DNA of 64,000 nucleotides from Sulfurovum sp. (GCA_027068435.1 JAMOTA010000030.1:58219-122218), one strand, 5' to 3'; numbered from the stretch's first letter, positions 28,229-37,995 are shown. Made by a program: numbers and translations. Notes: generated from the sequence alone by a model not told the origin.

Positions 28229-28780
28229 ATGAAAAAAATATTTACACTACTACTTTTGAGTTCTACACTTATCTTTTCTTTAGACTCTCTTAGCTCTTTA
28301 CCTAGTGGAGAGAAAAAACTTTTAAATAAGGTGATAGATAAACTTAATATCCCTCAAACAATTACTAGTAAAACTAGACAGAAAATATATGATAAAATGG
28401 GTACATACTTAGAAGAGAGTTGGAGTACGCACTGGATGAGTAATGCAAGTGTAGAAAATAGTAAATTAAAAGATAGTAAAACACAAGTTGTTGATCTTAT
28501 GATTTATAATAATGAACGTGTAACTAATATTACTTTTGTTTACTTCTCTAAAGAAAAACAACTATTTACAACAACGAAACAGTACATAGAGATAGAGTCA
28601 GATGAAGCGATGAAGAGTTATAAAAAATTAGATAAAGATGATAAATACAGCAAAGAATCTGAAAGTGATAACTACGCTTACTTTAATGAAAAAGGTTACA
28701 TTTCATACACAGGTTTTCACATAGAAACTCCTGTTGGACTTATCATTTATGAGAGCAATAATATTATTGATATAGAGTAA
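28229..28780 (+). CDS. Exported protein of unknown function
   Basis: 183 aa beginning with a signal peptide MKKIFTLLLLSSTLIFS (no lipobox), so probably periplasmic. The mature part has a charged helical first half and a beta-rich second half with no motif I recognise. The RBS AAGGAAA precedes the ATG. It is monocistronic, followed by a hairpin at 28831. Confidence 0.75.
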   Translation: MKKIFTLLLLSSTLIFSLDSLSSLPSGEKKLLNKVIDKLNIPQTITSKTRQKIYDKMGTYLEESWSTHWMSNASVENSKLKDSKTQVVDLMIYNNERVTNITFVYFSKEKQLFTTTKQYIEIESDEAMKSYKKLDKDDKYSKESESDNYAYFNEKGYISYTGFHIETPVGLIIYESNNIIDIE

Positions 28781-28830
28781 ATATAGTAACTCTAAAATTT
28801 GAGTTAACCCATAGATAATAAATCTATAAA

Positions 28831-28862
28831 AGACAATATAACTTTAATTTGTTATATTGTCT
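28831..28862. terminator. Perfect 12-bp hairpin, possible terminator
   Basis: AGACAATATAAC (28831-28842) pairs perfectly with GTTATATTGTCT (28851-28862) around an 8-nt loop, 50 bp after the exported-protein stop. No T-run follows, so termination is uncertain. Confidence 0.5.
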
Positions 28863-29004
28863 CTAGCATAACGATACTACTACTTATTAAAATCCTTAAA
28901 CATCATAATAATTTTTCTTTTATTAATCACATTTCTTAAAATTACAGAAGATTTTTTAGTAAAGTATTGTAAAATATTAGATTATAATCTTAAGAGGAGA
29001 ATAT

Positions 29005-29904
29005 ATGTCCAGAAAAATAGGTATGTGGCTTTATAGTAATGGTGGTGGTGATGCGATTCAAAAGAAGATCGTGAAGCAACTTAAAGAGAGAGATATAGAG
29101 ACGGTTACAGATATTAAATTACATAATGCCATTGCTAAAAATGGGCATATATTGTATAGAAAACATAAAGTAGATGAGCTTGATCTTTTCTTCTCATACA
29201 ACGCAGGAGAACAGACTCAGTATCAAATGTTTTTATATCAAGCACTTAACAGAGTAATCCCGATGATAAACACTTATGAGTCTTTTGCACTCACAGAAGA
29301 TAAATTTCAAACTTCATTTTTACTTCAGCGTCATGGTATTGCTACTCCAGAGTTTCAGCTTTGTCATAGAGACAATGCTAAACAGCTTGGAAAAATTATG
29401 AAAAAGTGGAGTAAGATGGTCTATAAACCAACAGATGGTTGGGGTGGAGTAGGACTTACCAAAATAGAAAATCAAGCTACACTAGATATGCTTATGCCAT
29501 TTCTAAACCAGATGGATTTACGTTTCTTCTATGTCGAGAAGTTTGTTAAGTATGACAATACTGACTTTCGTGTAGATATAGTAGATGGTGAATTTGTAGG
29601 GTGTTATGGACGTAAGGCAAGTAAGTCGGATTGGCGTACAAATATCACAAGTGGTGGTTCTGTATTTTTACGTGACCCAGATGATGAAGTGATAGAACTA
29701 GCAAAAAAAGCTGCAACTATCTGTGGTGCTGATATTGCAGGGGTAGATATTATTTACGATTTAGAAAGAGAAGAGTATGTGGTACTTGAAGTCAATGGTA
29801 TCCCCGCTTTTGCAACACCAGAACAAGAGAAATTAGGGCTAAATTTTAATCAGAAAAAGATTGACCTTATTGTAGATTTGATAGATAGAAAAACTAAGAA
29901 ATAA
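29005..29904 (+). CDS. ATP-grasp ligase, RimK-like
   Basis: 299-aa ATP-grasp protein that would form an amide or thioester bond via an acyl-phosphate. The glycine-rich loop DGWGGVGL follows the Lys in MVYKPTD. YVEKFVKYDNTDFRVDIVDG carries the conserved Arg, and the Mg-binding Glu/Asn pair is intact in VLEVNGIPAF. This is closest in pattern to RimK-type peptide/amino-acid ligases. Substrate unknown. The RBS AGAGGAG is strong. It is 14 bp from the next ATP-grasp gene and in the same run as the M14 peptidase. Confidence 0.82.
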   Translation: MSRKIGMWLYSNGGGDAIQKKIVKQLKERDIETVTDIKLHNAIAKNGHILYRKHKVDELDLFFSYNAGEQTQYQMFLYQALNRVIPMINTYESFALTEDKFQTSFLLQRHGIATPEFQLCHRDNAKQLGKIMKKWSKMVYKPTDGWGGVGLTKIENQATLDMLMPFLNQMDLRFFYVEKFVKYDNTDFRVDIVDGEFVGCYGRKASKSDWRTNITSGGSVFLRDPDDEVIELAKKAATICGADIAGVDIIYDLEREEYVVLEVNGIPAFATPEQEKLGLNFNQKKIDLIVDLIDRKTKK

Positions 29905-29918
29905 AAGAAGGATATAAA

Positions 29919-31361
29919 ATGGCTAAAAAGAAAAACACAGAAAAATTACCAAAAATTGGAATGCTTTATCTCGATTACGTATTGAGATTTTTTGATAAAT
30001 CAAACTTTAGAGGTTGGCCAGATAAGATAGAAACAGTAACGTATCACTGGAAAAATGATAAAGACCGTTTTGTAAAAGAGGTAAAACGTAAAAAGATTGA
30101 TATTCTTATTGGTAACATTCCTGCTACTGCGTATGAAACTTTTAGAGAGATAGCAAGAGAACTTCCTCATGTACAGTTTATCCCTTCTATGGACACACAA
30201 TTTTCTAATAAATCTAAAGAGAATGTAACACGTTTTGCATGGAAGTATGATATACCTATCCCTAAAACATATATCTACTACGATAAAGATAAAGCAGATA
30301 ACTTTATAGAAGATACAAAGTATCCTAAAATTATCAAAAAATCTTATGGACCATCTAACTATGGTGGATACTTCGTACATAAAGTAGATAGTAAACAAGA
30401 GGCAAGAAACTTATTAGCTCAGAAGAAGTATCAACCTGCATACTTCCAAGACTTTGTACCTATGGAAGCTGATGTAAGAGTGATGCTTATAGGACATAAG
30501 CCAGTATGTGCATTTTGGAGAAGAGCTCCTGAGGGTGAGTGGTTAACAAACACAAGTCAAGGTGGAAGTATGGATTACATGGATGTACCTAAAGAGTTAC
30601 TTGACTTAGCTGTTAGTGTCTCAAAAGCAGCAAACGCTGAGTATTGGGCATGTGATGTTGCAGTTGGAGCTGATGGTAAGTACCGTATTTTAGAGTGTGC
30701 TACAGCGTTTGCAGCTTTCCCTTACATAAGAGATTGGATAGGTCAATACCTCATGTGGAAATTCTCTAATGGTAGATTTGCTAAGCCAAATATCCCTCTC
30801 TTTAACTGGGAGGAGCTCGGTAAAATGGATCCTTCAGTTCTACGTACACTTCGTTATATTACTTTTGGTAAGTACACTCCTTCGTATGATGGTGCATACT
30901 TCCTTGATAAAAAGGTAAGAGAGACAGAAGAGGGAGAGATGTATTTACATGAAATGGATGCACTCTACCCAATGCTTCTTACTGAAGATAGAACAAAAGA
31001 GGAGTGGCCAAGTGAAAAATGGAACTTTCAAGATAATTATGGAAAGTCTATCAGAAAAGTTCATGCTAAAAGTAACCCTATGGTAAAAGGGGAATTAGAC
31101 TCTGATGAGGGTTCTGAAGAGGTAGAAGAAAAAGAAGTTATCGTCTTAACAGAGAAGAAAATTAAGAAAATTTTACTCTCTGTAGATGGTATAGGAAAGA
31201 AAAAAGCAGAACATATTATGGATAAATTTGATACAACAGAGATAGTCCATACTTTAGAGACTGCCCCTGAAAAGTTTGTTGAAGAGATCTCTTGGTTTAA
31301 AAAGAAATTTCTCTCTAAACTTATTAAAGAGTGGGAAGCATTTAAAAGTACATTAAAATAG
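29919..31361 (+). CDS. ATP-grasp-like protein with C-terminal helix-hairpin-helix domain
   Basis: 480 aa. The middle (about residues 110-260) is an ATP-grasp fold: KIIKKSYGPSNYGGYFV, DADVRVMLIGHKPVCAFWRR and the acidic RILECATAF. The usual Mg-ligand Asn after the Glu (as in ExN) is Ala here. An acidic linker (about 390-420) is followed by a helix-hairpin-helix motif, LLSVDGIGKKKAEHIMDKF, of the type seen in DNA-binding proteins. RBS AGAAGGA. A partner role with the preceding ligase is inferred. Confidence 0.78.
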   Translation: MAKKKNTEKLPKIGMLYLDYVLRFFDKSNFRGWPDKIETVTYHWKNDKDRFVKEVKRKKIDILIGNIPATAYETFREIARELPHVQFIPSMDTQFSNKSKENVTRFAWKYDIPIPKTYIYYDKDKADNFIEDTKYPKIIKKSYGPSNYGGYFVHKVDSKQEARNLLAQKKYQPAYFQDFVPMEADVRVMLIGHKPVCAFWRRAPEGEWLTNTSQGGSMDYMDVPKELLDLAVSVSKAANAEYWACDVAVGADGKYRILECATAFAAFPYIRDWIGQYLMWKFSNGRFAKPNIPLFNWEELGKMDPSVLRTLRYITFGKYTPSYDGAYFLDKKVRETEEGEMYLHEMDALYPMLLTEDRTKEEWPSEKWNFQDNYGKSIRKVHAKSNPMVKGELDSDEGSEEVEEKEVIVLTEKKIKKILLSVDGIGKKKAEHIMDKFDTTEIVHTLETAPEKFVEEISWFKKKFLSKLIKEWEAFKSTLK

Positions 31362-31390
31362 CATAAATTTTAACTATCTAATGTTTTCAT

Positions 31391-31413
31391 ATTCCTACAG
31401 TTTCTGTAGGAAT
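31391..31413. terminator. Hairpin downstream of the second ATP-grasp gene
   Basis: ATTCCTACAG (31391-31400) and CTGTAGGAAT (31404-31413) form a perfect 10-bp stem with a 3-nt loop, 30 bp after the ATP-grasp stop. No strong T-tract follows, so it may be a terminator or a pause before the M14 gene. Confidence 0.45.
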
Positions 31414-31528
31414 GAATATTTGAGTTTAATAACTACAAAACTTTCAAAGTACATTAAATTGATATATTCATCATTTATATAGTATAAAATAAGAATAAAA
31501 ATAAAAAATTTAAAGTGAATAATAAAAT

Positions 31529-34105
31529 ATGAAAAAACAGTATATCTCATATCAAGAGAGTTTAGACTTTCTTTATTTGATGGAAAAAACGTATCCAAAC
31601 CTTATTAAAATTATTAAAATAGGTACTACTTTTGAAGGAAGAGATATCGTTCTTACTAAGATATCTAAAAATGTAGAGACAGCCGATAGTAAACCTGCTA
31701 TGCTCTATACAGGTTCTGTACATGCACGTGAGTGGATAGGGCATGAGTTGGCACTTAAGTTTATAGACTATGTGGTAAAAAATCAAAATGTAGATCCAGA
31801 GTTAGAGAAATCTTTAACTCAATCTACCATTTATATGGTGCCATGTCTTAACCCTGATGGGTATGAATACTCACGTAAGCACTTCTCCTTTTGGCGTAAA
31901 AATAGACGTAAAAACCACGATGGTACGATAGGAGTTGACCTTAACAGAAACTTCTCTATTGGATTTGTAAAACAAAAAGATACTTCATCCAATGTATATG
32001 GTGGAGAAGAACCTTTTTCTGAAGCTGAGACAAGAGCAATCAAAGATTTTGTAGATGCTCACGACAATATTACCATAGCATTTGACTATCATTCACAAGG
32101 AAATGTTTTCTTTCCTGCTCATAAGTTTATGCATGAGTCTGAAGAAGATGGTACAGATATGAATGTTCTTTGTGCCAATATGAATGATGAATTTGCTAAA
32201 GTTACAGGGAGAAAGTATGGTATCCATAGAGGAAAGCCACCTGCACATCTTATTAGTGGTTCGGGTAGAGAATACTACTATAGCAAAGGTATTATTGCTA
32301 TTGTTGTAGAGGTTGGAACAAAAAATATCCCTGACTATATGAAAAGTATGGCTGGAAGTATCAATGAAAATATACCTGCACTTAAAATGGCATTTGGAGA
32401 AGTAGTCAACTACTCCTCTTTAGCCCCTAGCAGAGTAGAAGAGTTTACCATAGAGAGTAGAGATGCTACTTCTGTAAAGCTTGTATGGAAGTATGAAAAA
32501 AGAGATGATATCTTTTTTGAAATCTATAGAAGTACCAAAGATAAAGATGCTTGTAATGAACGTACCAGGATAGGTATCGCTGGGGATAATTATTTTGAAA
32601 ATACTGATTTGGCAAGTTCTACAAACTACCACTATACCATAAGAGCAGTCAATAAGAATTCTGGATATAAATCACCATTTGCACCAGTTGTAAAAGTGCG
32701 TACAGGTCTTGAAGATGATGAATTTTTTAAGCTTATTTTTGCCAACAAAAGTGGAACAGGGTACATAGGGCAATATACACAAGAGCAGAATAGGTCACAC
32801 TTTGGACTCAACTCACTATTTGTAGGAATCAACAAATCAAAAGGAATCTGTAACTCTGTTATGAGTTTTGATTTTGACTCTATTCCTAAAAATGCCATTA
32901 TTAAATCTGCAAGATTTTACCTTTATCCTATGAACCGTGTAGGGGCTAAAATAGAGAAGTTTGGACAGTGGAATCTCTCATTACTTGAAGCAAATAGTTT
33001 TTCGGAGATTACAGATTTTGATGAGATAGAAAATGCAAAAGCTAAAGGTGGAATAGGTCAAGCGATTAAATCTAGCCAACTTACACAAGGAATCTGGAAC
33101 TCTTGGACGTTCTCTCGTTATGAGTGTGAACAGCTTCAAGAAGAGATAGTAAATGGTAGTGTTACTTTCCGTTTAGATGGACCTAAAACGCTTCCTGATG
33201 GTGAAGATTCTCAAATGATGCAGTTTGATATAGGATATGGACAATTTGGTGGAGGTATTCACTATAGACCTATACTTGATATTAAATATACTGTAGAGAA
33301 TGAGAAGATTAAACTCTCACCTTCAACACTCTCTACTATCTCTGTTCAAAGTATTACAAATGGGCTTAAAAGTGGGTTTGACAAAGAGGGTAACCGTATT
33401 TATGGTTACCTTGATTTTGATCTTTCTCAACTTCCAGACCCTCAAAATACTATTATTACACAGTGTGCATTACGTATTAAAAATAAGAATAATTTTAAGA
33501 AAAAATCTGATGTTCGATACTATGTTGAACTTGTAGAGTTAGATGATGTAAAAAGTTATAATGACTTGAAAAATCGTGAACAGATAGAGTACATTGGGTA
33601 TGAGGTTGCAGAGTCAGACCTCAAATTAAAAGAGAGTCAATATTTTAATTTTGATACGCTAGCTAAAAACTCGTTAGATATGATGCATCAAGAGGGTAAA
33701 ACACTTAAACTTGTTATAAAGGCTACCTCTTCATTGGGTATAAATAACAGAATAGTAGAGTGGAGTGAAGATGCAGAGTTAATCATAAAATATATAGCAA
33801 AACGTCGTACTCCTGTAGCTTCTGTTCAAAACTTTAAAATATCTAAAGAGAATAAAATGATTAAACTCTCATGGGATAAAGTAGAAGATGAAGCGTTGAA
33901 AGGTTACTATGTAGTTAGAAATAGTTTTCATCCCCCTCACCACTTTATGGATGGTGTAAAAATCTATGGGGGTAAAGACAGTTATACGTATGATAACTTT
34001 GCCTCATTTGATAAAGAGAAATACTATGCAGTATTCTCTTATGATGATGTACCAAACTTTTCAGCTCCAGTGACAACAAAGTATAACCCTTTAGAGAAGT
34101 ATTAA
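31529..34105 (+). CDS. Large M14 zinc carboxypeptidase with C-terminal beta-rich domains
   Basis: 858 aa. The N-terminal 300 residues are an M14 carboxypeptidase: His65 and Glu68 in SVHAREWIGHEL, NPDGYEYS, DLNRNFSIGF, the third zinc His in DYHSQGN and the catalytic Glu in VVEVGTK. The next ~90 residues look like a fibronectin-III domain. Further beta-rich modules follow, ending in another FN3-like segment (KLSWDKVEDEALKGYYVV). Such modules are usually extracellular, yet no signal peptide or membrane segment is visible. It lies 168 bp downstream of two ATP-grasp genes. Confidence 0.82.
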   Translation: MKKQYISYQESLDFLYLMEKTYPNLIKIIKIGTTFEGRDIVLTKISKNVETADSKPAMLYTGSVHAREWIGHELALKFIDYVVKNQNVDPELEKSLTQSTIYMVPCLNPDGYEYSRKHFSFWRKNRRKNHDGTIGVDLNRNFSIGFVKQKDTSSNVYGGEEPFSEAETRAIKDFVDAHDNITIAFDYHSQGNVFFPAHKFMHESEEDGTDMNVLCANMNDEFAKVTGRKYGIHRGKPPAHLISGSGREYYYSKGIIAIVVEVGTKNIPDYMKSMAGSINENIPALKMAFGEVVNYSSLAPSRVEEFTIESRDATSVKLVWKYEKRDDIFFEIYRSTKDKDACNERTRIGIAGDNYFENTDLASSTNYHYTIRAVNKNSGYKSPFAPVVKVRTGLEDDEFFKLIFANKSGTGYIGQYTQEQNRSHFGLNSLFVGINKSKGICNSVMSFDFDSIPKNAIIKSARFYLYPMNRVGAKIEKFGQWNLSLLEANSFSEITDFDEIENAKAKGGIGQAIKSSQLTQGIWNSWTFSRYECEQLQEEIVNGSVTFRLDGPKTLPDGEDSQMMQFDIGYGQFGGGIHYRPILDIKYTVENEKIKLSPSTLSTISVQSITNGLKSGFDKEGNRIYGYLDFDLSQLPDPQNTIITQCALRIKNKNNFKKKSDVRYYVELVELDDVKSYNDLKNREQIEYIGYEVAESDLKLKESQYFNFDTLAKNSLDMMHQEGKTLKLVIKATSSLGINNRIVEWSEDAELIIKYIAKRRTPVASVQNFKISKENKMIKLSWDKVEDEALKGYYVVRNSFHPPHHFMDGVKIYGGKDSYTYDNFASFDKEKYYAVFSYDDVPNFSAPVTTKYNPLEKY

Positions 34106-34107
34106 TT

Positions 34108-34719
34108 TTACTTGTTACAAGAGAGTTGGTACTCTACCATCTTCTCAAAAGGGAGTAAAAAGCCTTCTAGGCTTTTTGGCTCCAACGCTTCAAGTTTATG
34201 CTTATTGAGTAGTTCAAGTACACAAAGAGTTGACTCTATGGTACTTAAGCAGTACGCTTCTGGCTGTTGTTTAAAGGTAAAGTTTGAACGCTTTGTATGG
34301 GTAAAACTTAACTTTTCTAGCCCTTGAATATTAGGGCTATGCTGTAAGATACTACGTGAACATGGCCATGTTGAGTCTATGAGAAACAAGACAGTACGCT
34401 TTTTATTACTTCCTATTTTCGTCTTATTTAGATTGATACTATCTTTAGATGGATAGAGTACATAACAGATATTATTAGGGTCATCTATAATGCTGTTAAT
34501 TGCACTATTTTTACTAAAATCAACCCCTATATGTATTTCAGAATTTTTTAAAGAGAGATGTGTAAAATGTCCAGTACCATTTTTAGTTTTTTTAAACTCT
34601 TTAGGATGCATTAAAATAATAAATCGTGTCTGGGTCTCCAATGCAGATATATATGAACACATACAAGAAGTTGTAGGACGATAACAAGTATAACAGATAG
34701 TTCTATGTAGCTTTTTCAC
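34108..34719 (-). CDS. tRNA-uridine aminocarboxypropyltransferase-like DTW-domain protein
   Basis: 203 aa with CYTCYRPTTSCMC near the N-terminus and the DSTWPCSRS motif (DxTW) in the middle, the pattern of the DTW family that installs acp3U in tRNA (TapT/TuaA). It converges with the M14 gene, whose stop is 2 bp away, and diverges from aroQ. Which tRNA position is modified cannot be decided. Confidence 0.8.
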   Translation of the reverse strand: MKKLHRTICYTCYRPTTSCMCSYISALETQTRFIILMHPKEFKKTKNGTGHFTHLSLKNSEIHIGVDFSKNSAINSIIDDPNNICYVLYPSKDSINLNKTKIGSNKKRTVLFLIDSTWPCSRSILQHSPNIQGLEKLSFTHTKRSNFTFKQQPEAYCLSTIESTLCVLELLNKHKLEALEPKSLEGFLLPFEKMVEYQLSCNK

Positions 34720-34813
34720 GTATTTTCACCTATGTTTTACTTCAACTTTTTTAGGTAGTTATTAAACCTATTTAGATAAAATAATACCTAAATAATATAA
34801 ACAAGGTATAACC

Positions 34814-35302
34814 ATGAAAATTGTAGTAATCCAAGGTCCAAATTTAAATATGCTCGGTATTAGAGAGAAAAATATCTATGGTCCAATGAAGTTAGAAGAT
34901 ATCCATGCACAGATGAAATCTTTTGCAGATCAAAATAAAATTGAGATTGAATTTTTTCAGAGTAACTTAGAGGGTGAGATTGTAGATCGTATTCAAGAGT
35001 GTATGGGTGATGCTGATGGTATCATTATTAACCCTGCTGCTTATACACATACTTCTATTGCTATTAGAGATGCTGTATCTGCTGTACAACTTCCTACACT
35101 TGAAGTACACCTTTCAAATATCCACCAAAGAGAAGAGTTTAGACATAAATCACTTATTGCTCCTGTATGTGCAGGTCAGATTTTAGGTATGGGACCATTT
35201 GGTTACCACTTAGCTATGGTGGGTATGACACAAATACTTTCAGAAGTATCTGCTATGAAACAAGCACAAAAAGCTAAAGCACAAGTACAAGCTAAAGTAT
35301 AA
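34814..35302 (+). CDS. aroQ: 3-dehydroquinate dehydratase, type II
   Basis: Converts 3-dehydroquinate to 3-dehydroshikimate. [16 protein letters not shown] carries the active-site Asn and Tyr region, [17 protein letters not shown] the conserved segment, and [17 protein letters not shown] the His. 162 aa, with an alanine/lysine/glutamine-rich tail of about 15 residues. In Campylobacterota aroQ often precedes pepP, folK and flhF, as it does here. Confidence 0.95.
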   Translation: MKIVVIQGPNLNMLGIREKNIYGPMKLEDIHAQMKSFADQNKIEIEFFQSNLEGEIVDRIQECMGDADGIIINPAAYTHTSIAIRDAVSAVQLPTLEVHLSNIHQREEFRHKSLIAPVCAGQILGMGPFGYHLAMVGMTQILSEVSAMKQAQKAKAQVQAKV

Positions 35303-35317
35303 TACAAACATTACTTC

Positions 35318-35347
35318 TATCTTCTCTACATAATATTAGAGAAGATA
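35318..35347 (+). terminator. Hairpin between aroQ and pepP
   Basis: An 11-bp perfect stem (TATCTTCTCTA, 35318-35328, with 35337-35347) and an 8-nt loop lie 15 bp after aroQ, followed by an A/T-rich stretch ending in five T. It is a terminator or attenuator. Confidence 0.55.
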
Positions 35348-35372
35348 ACTTTAAAATATTTTTAGGATTTTT

Positions 35373-36392
35373 ATGAACTACATGCTTAAAAATGAAAATG
35401 CTATCTACTATGAATGTGGCTACAGTTGTGATAACTCTCTCTACCTCTCTTTTGGCTCAGAATCTTTCTTTATAACAGATAGCCGTTATACACTTGACGC
35501 GAAACAACATGTAAAAGGTACAGAAGTTATTATAGACCGTGATCTTTATGGTTGTGCAATAAAACTTATTAAAAAACATAAAATTAAGAAAATAATTTTT
35601 GATCCTAAGGAGTGGAGTGTTGCTGCTTTTGAGCAGTTTACAACACACACTAAAGTAAAGTTTAAAGCAGTAATAGACTTTTCCCATAAAAAGCGTATTG
35701 TAAAGCGTAGTGACGAGTTAAAAACACTTGCAAAAGCTGCAAAGCTTGGAACAAAGGCATTTGATGCTTTGGCTAAAGCCTTTAACCAAAATGGATTTAA
35801 ACAAAATGAATACACCTTAACGCATACTGCAAAGTCTATTTTAGGTAGTTTTGGTGAGTATGAGTTAAGTTTTGACCCTATTGTTGCAATAAATGCAAAT
35901 GCTGCTAAACCGCATGCTACACCTACTAAGAGTAGATTACAAAAAGATGACTTACTACTTGTAGATGCAGGGCTTAAGTACAAACGTTACTGCTCTGACC
36001 GTACCCGTACTGTGCAAGCTTCTAAAGGTTTTACTTTTGATACTAAACAAACATTTAGCCGTAAAAAAATACAAAAAGCGTATGATACGGTACTCAAAGC
36101 TCATGATAATGCCATCAGTAAAGCACGTTCAGGTATGAAAGCTAGAAAGGTAGATGCATTAACACGAGACATCATTACTAAAGCAGGGTTTGGAGAGTAC
36201 TATGTACACTCTACAGGACATGGAGTAGGGCTTGATATTCATGAGATGCCTTATATTTCAACGAAGTCAGATACGATAATTGAAGATGGTATGGTTTATA
36301 CCATAGAACCAGGTATCTATATTCCAAATGAATTTGGTATTCGTATTGAAGATATGGTTGCAATGGTAGATGGAAAAGCTGTGGTACTGTAA
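35373..36392 (+). CDS. pepP: Xaa-Pro aminopeptidase (M24B)
   Basis: Metallopeptidase of the creatinase/pita-bread fold that removes an N-terminal residue before proline. Metal ligands are visible as LVDAGLKYKRYCSDRTRT (two Asp), HSTGHGVGLDIHE (His), YTIEPGIY (Glu) and GIRIEDM (Glu). 339 aa; the N-terminal non-catalytic domain is short. Its stop overlaps the folK start by one base. Confidence 0.92.
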   Translation: MNYMLKNENAIYYECGYSCDNSLYLSFGSESFFITDSRYTLDAKQHVKGTEVIIDRDLYGCAIKLIKKHKIKKIIFDPKEWSVAAFEQFTTHTKVKFKAVIDFSHKKRIVKRSDELKTLAKAAKLGTKAFDALAKAFNQNGFKQNEYTLTHTAKSILGSFGEYELSFDPIVAINANAAKPHATPTKSRLQKDDLLLVDAGLKYKRYCSDRTRTVQASKGFTFDTKQTFSRKKIQKAYDTVLKAHDNAISKARSGMKARKVDALTRDIITKAGFGEYYVHSTGHGVGLDIHEMPYISTKSDTIIEDGMVYTIEPGIYIPNEFGIRIEDMVAMVDGKAVVL

Positions 36393-36874
36393 TGAAAAAA
36401 GTACTAGACCCCCAATGTACATTAATTTTTGAAAAATATTTTCCCTATGAAGCATCAACTAGGGGTGGGTCTAAAGTATTACTTGGTATTGGTGGAAATA
36501 TGGGTGATGTTGTTCGTCGCTTTGAGCATCTCTTTCACTACTTCAAGCGTGATGCAAGGGTACATGTTATAGAAACAGCACCTATTTTGAAAAATCCACC
36601 TTTTGGATACTTGGAACAAGAAGATTTTTACAACTCTTTACTCTTAGTTGAAACAGCTTTGACACCTAAAGCATTATTAAGGTACATTCTTCATACAGAA
36701 AAACGCTTTGGACGTAAAAGACTCTTTAAAGATGCCCCACGTACACTAGATATAGATATGATATTTTATGAAAACATCAGTATGCAAACAGAGCGTTTAA
36801 CACTACCGCACCCAGGATGGATGCAAAGAGACTCAGTACTAACACCACTCTCTTATATGAAAGGTCAAATATGA
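36392..36874 (+). CDS. folK: 6-hydroxymethyl-7,8-dihydropterin pyrophosphokinase
   Basis: Transfers pyrophosphate to the pterin in folate synthesis. LGIGGNMGDVVRRFE, NSLLLVETALTPKALL, FGRKR and PRTLDIDMIFY are the HPPK motifs. About 30 extra N-terminal residues precede the core. Its stop overlaps the flhF ATG (ATGA), so it is translationally coupled to it. Confidence 0.93.
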   Translation: MKKVLDPQCTLIFEKYFPYEASTRGGSKVLLGIGGNMGDVVRRFEHLFHYFKRDARVHVIETAPILKNPPFGYLEQEDFYNSLLLVETALTPKALLRYILHTEKRFGRKRLFKDAPRTLDIDMIFYENISMQTERLTLPHPGWMQRDSVLTPLSYMKGQI

Positions 36875-37965
36875 TACATGAAACATTTGTCGCGTTAGAC
36901 CCTAAAAGTGCGTATGCTCAAGCAGTTAGTAAATATGGTCATAATTTATCTATTATCTCTGCTAAGCAGTTAGCTTATGATGATGGTATTGTACGTTGTG
37001 AAGTGATTATTGGTATACCTAGAAATATACATTTGGAGAAAAATTCAGAGATAGCAGAGACAACGCTTCCTAAGAGTGAAGAGTTAGTTCTACTAGAGGA
37101 GTTAAATCTACTAAAAGTACAACTCAAAGAGATGAAAACAGATTTAGAAGAGGATACCGTACAAAAAGAGGATGAAGAAGAGAGTATTGTTAAAGTAAAA
37201 AAACTATTTATTCGTACAGGTATTGATGCAAATTGGTTAAATAAAATCTTCCTCTCTTTAAAAGATACAGATATTGTTAAAGATGATGCACTGCTAGTCT
37301 CCTACATACTAGAGGAGTTAGATGAGATTATTCAAGTAAAAGAAGAGTCTTTATCTCAAAAAAAGATTGTAATGCTTGTAGGATCTACAGGAGTGGGTAA
37401 AACAACTACTATTGCTAAATTAGCTGCACGATATGCTTACTTGTTAGAGAAACCATATAAAGTAGTACTTTTCAATCTTGATAGTTACAAAATAGGAGCG
37501 ATTGAGCAGTTAGAACTCTATGCAGATATAATGCAGATAGAACACCATACGATTTTCTCTGTTGAGGAGTTTAACACAAAACTGCAAGAGCTTAAAAGTT
37601 ATGATGTCATACTTGTAGATACAGCAGGAATGTCGCCGTATGATACAAAAAAATTTATAAGAACAGTAGAGTTTATGAATATAGATTCATCCATAAAGAT
37701 AGAGGTAAATCTTGTCCTTCCTGCAACTGTAAAGTATGAAGATATGGAAGACATCTATACCAATTTCTCTTTTTTAAATTTACACTCTTTGATAGTCTCT
37801 AAGTTTGATGAGACTAAACACTTTGGTACTTTGTTAAATTTCATGTTAAAATACCACCTTCCTATGAGTTACTTCTCTGTAGGGCAAGAGGTGCCAGATG
37901 ACCTTATGGTAGCAGATAAAGAGTACTTGCTTGAACAGTTTATAGGTGATGTACATGAAGAGTAA
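36871..37965 (+). CDS. flhF: Flagellar SRP-like GTPase FlhF
   Basis: SRP-type GTPase that sets the site of polar flagellum assembly. I start it at ATG 36871 (overlapping the folK stop; AAGG 6 nt upstream), giving 364 aa. The NG domain shows MLVGSTGVGKTTTIAKLAA, NLDSYKIGAIEQL, LVDTAGMSPYD and SKFDETKHFGT. The N-terminal B domain is Glu-rich (about 70-120). The usual partner flhG and other flagellar genes do not follow; mnmA does. In non-flagellated relatives it may have another role. Confidence 0.9.
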   Translation: MIHETFVALDPKSAYAQAVSKYGHNLSIISAKQLAYDDGIVRCEVIIGIPRNIHLEKNSEIAETTLPKSEELVLLEELNLLKVQLKEMKTDLEEDTVQKEDEEESIVKVKKLFIRTGIDANWLNKIFLSLKDTDIVKDDALLVSYILEELDEIIQVKEESLSQKKIVMLVGSTGVGKTTTIAKLAARYAYLLEKPYKVVLFNLDSYKIGAIEQLELYADIMQIEHHTIFSVEEFNTKLQELKSYDVILVDTAGMSPYDTKKFIRTVEFMNIDSSIKIEVNLVLPATVKYEDMEDIYTNFSFLNLHSLIVSKFDETKHFGTLLNFMLKYHLPMSYFSVGQEVPDDLMVADKEYLLEQFIGDVHEE

Positions 37966-37995
37966 AATACAAGTAAATAGAGATAAGGTAGTAAA

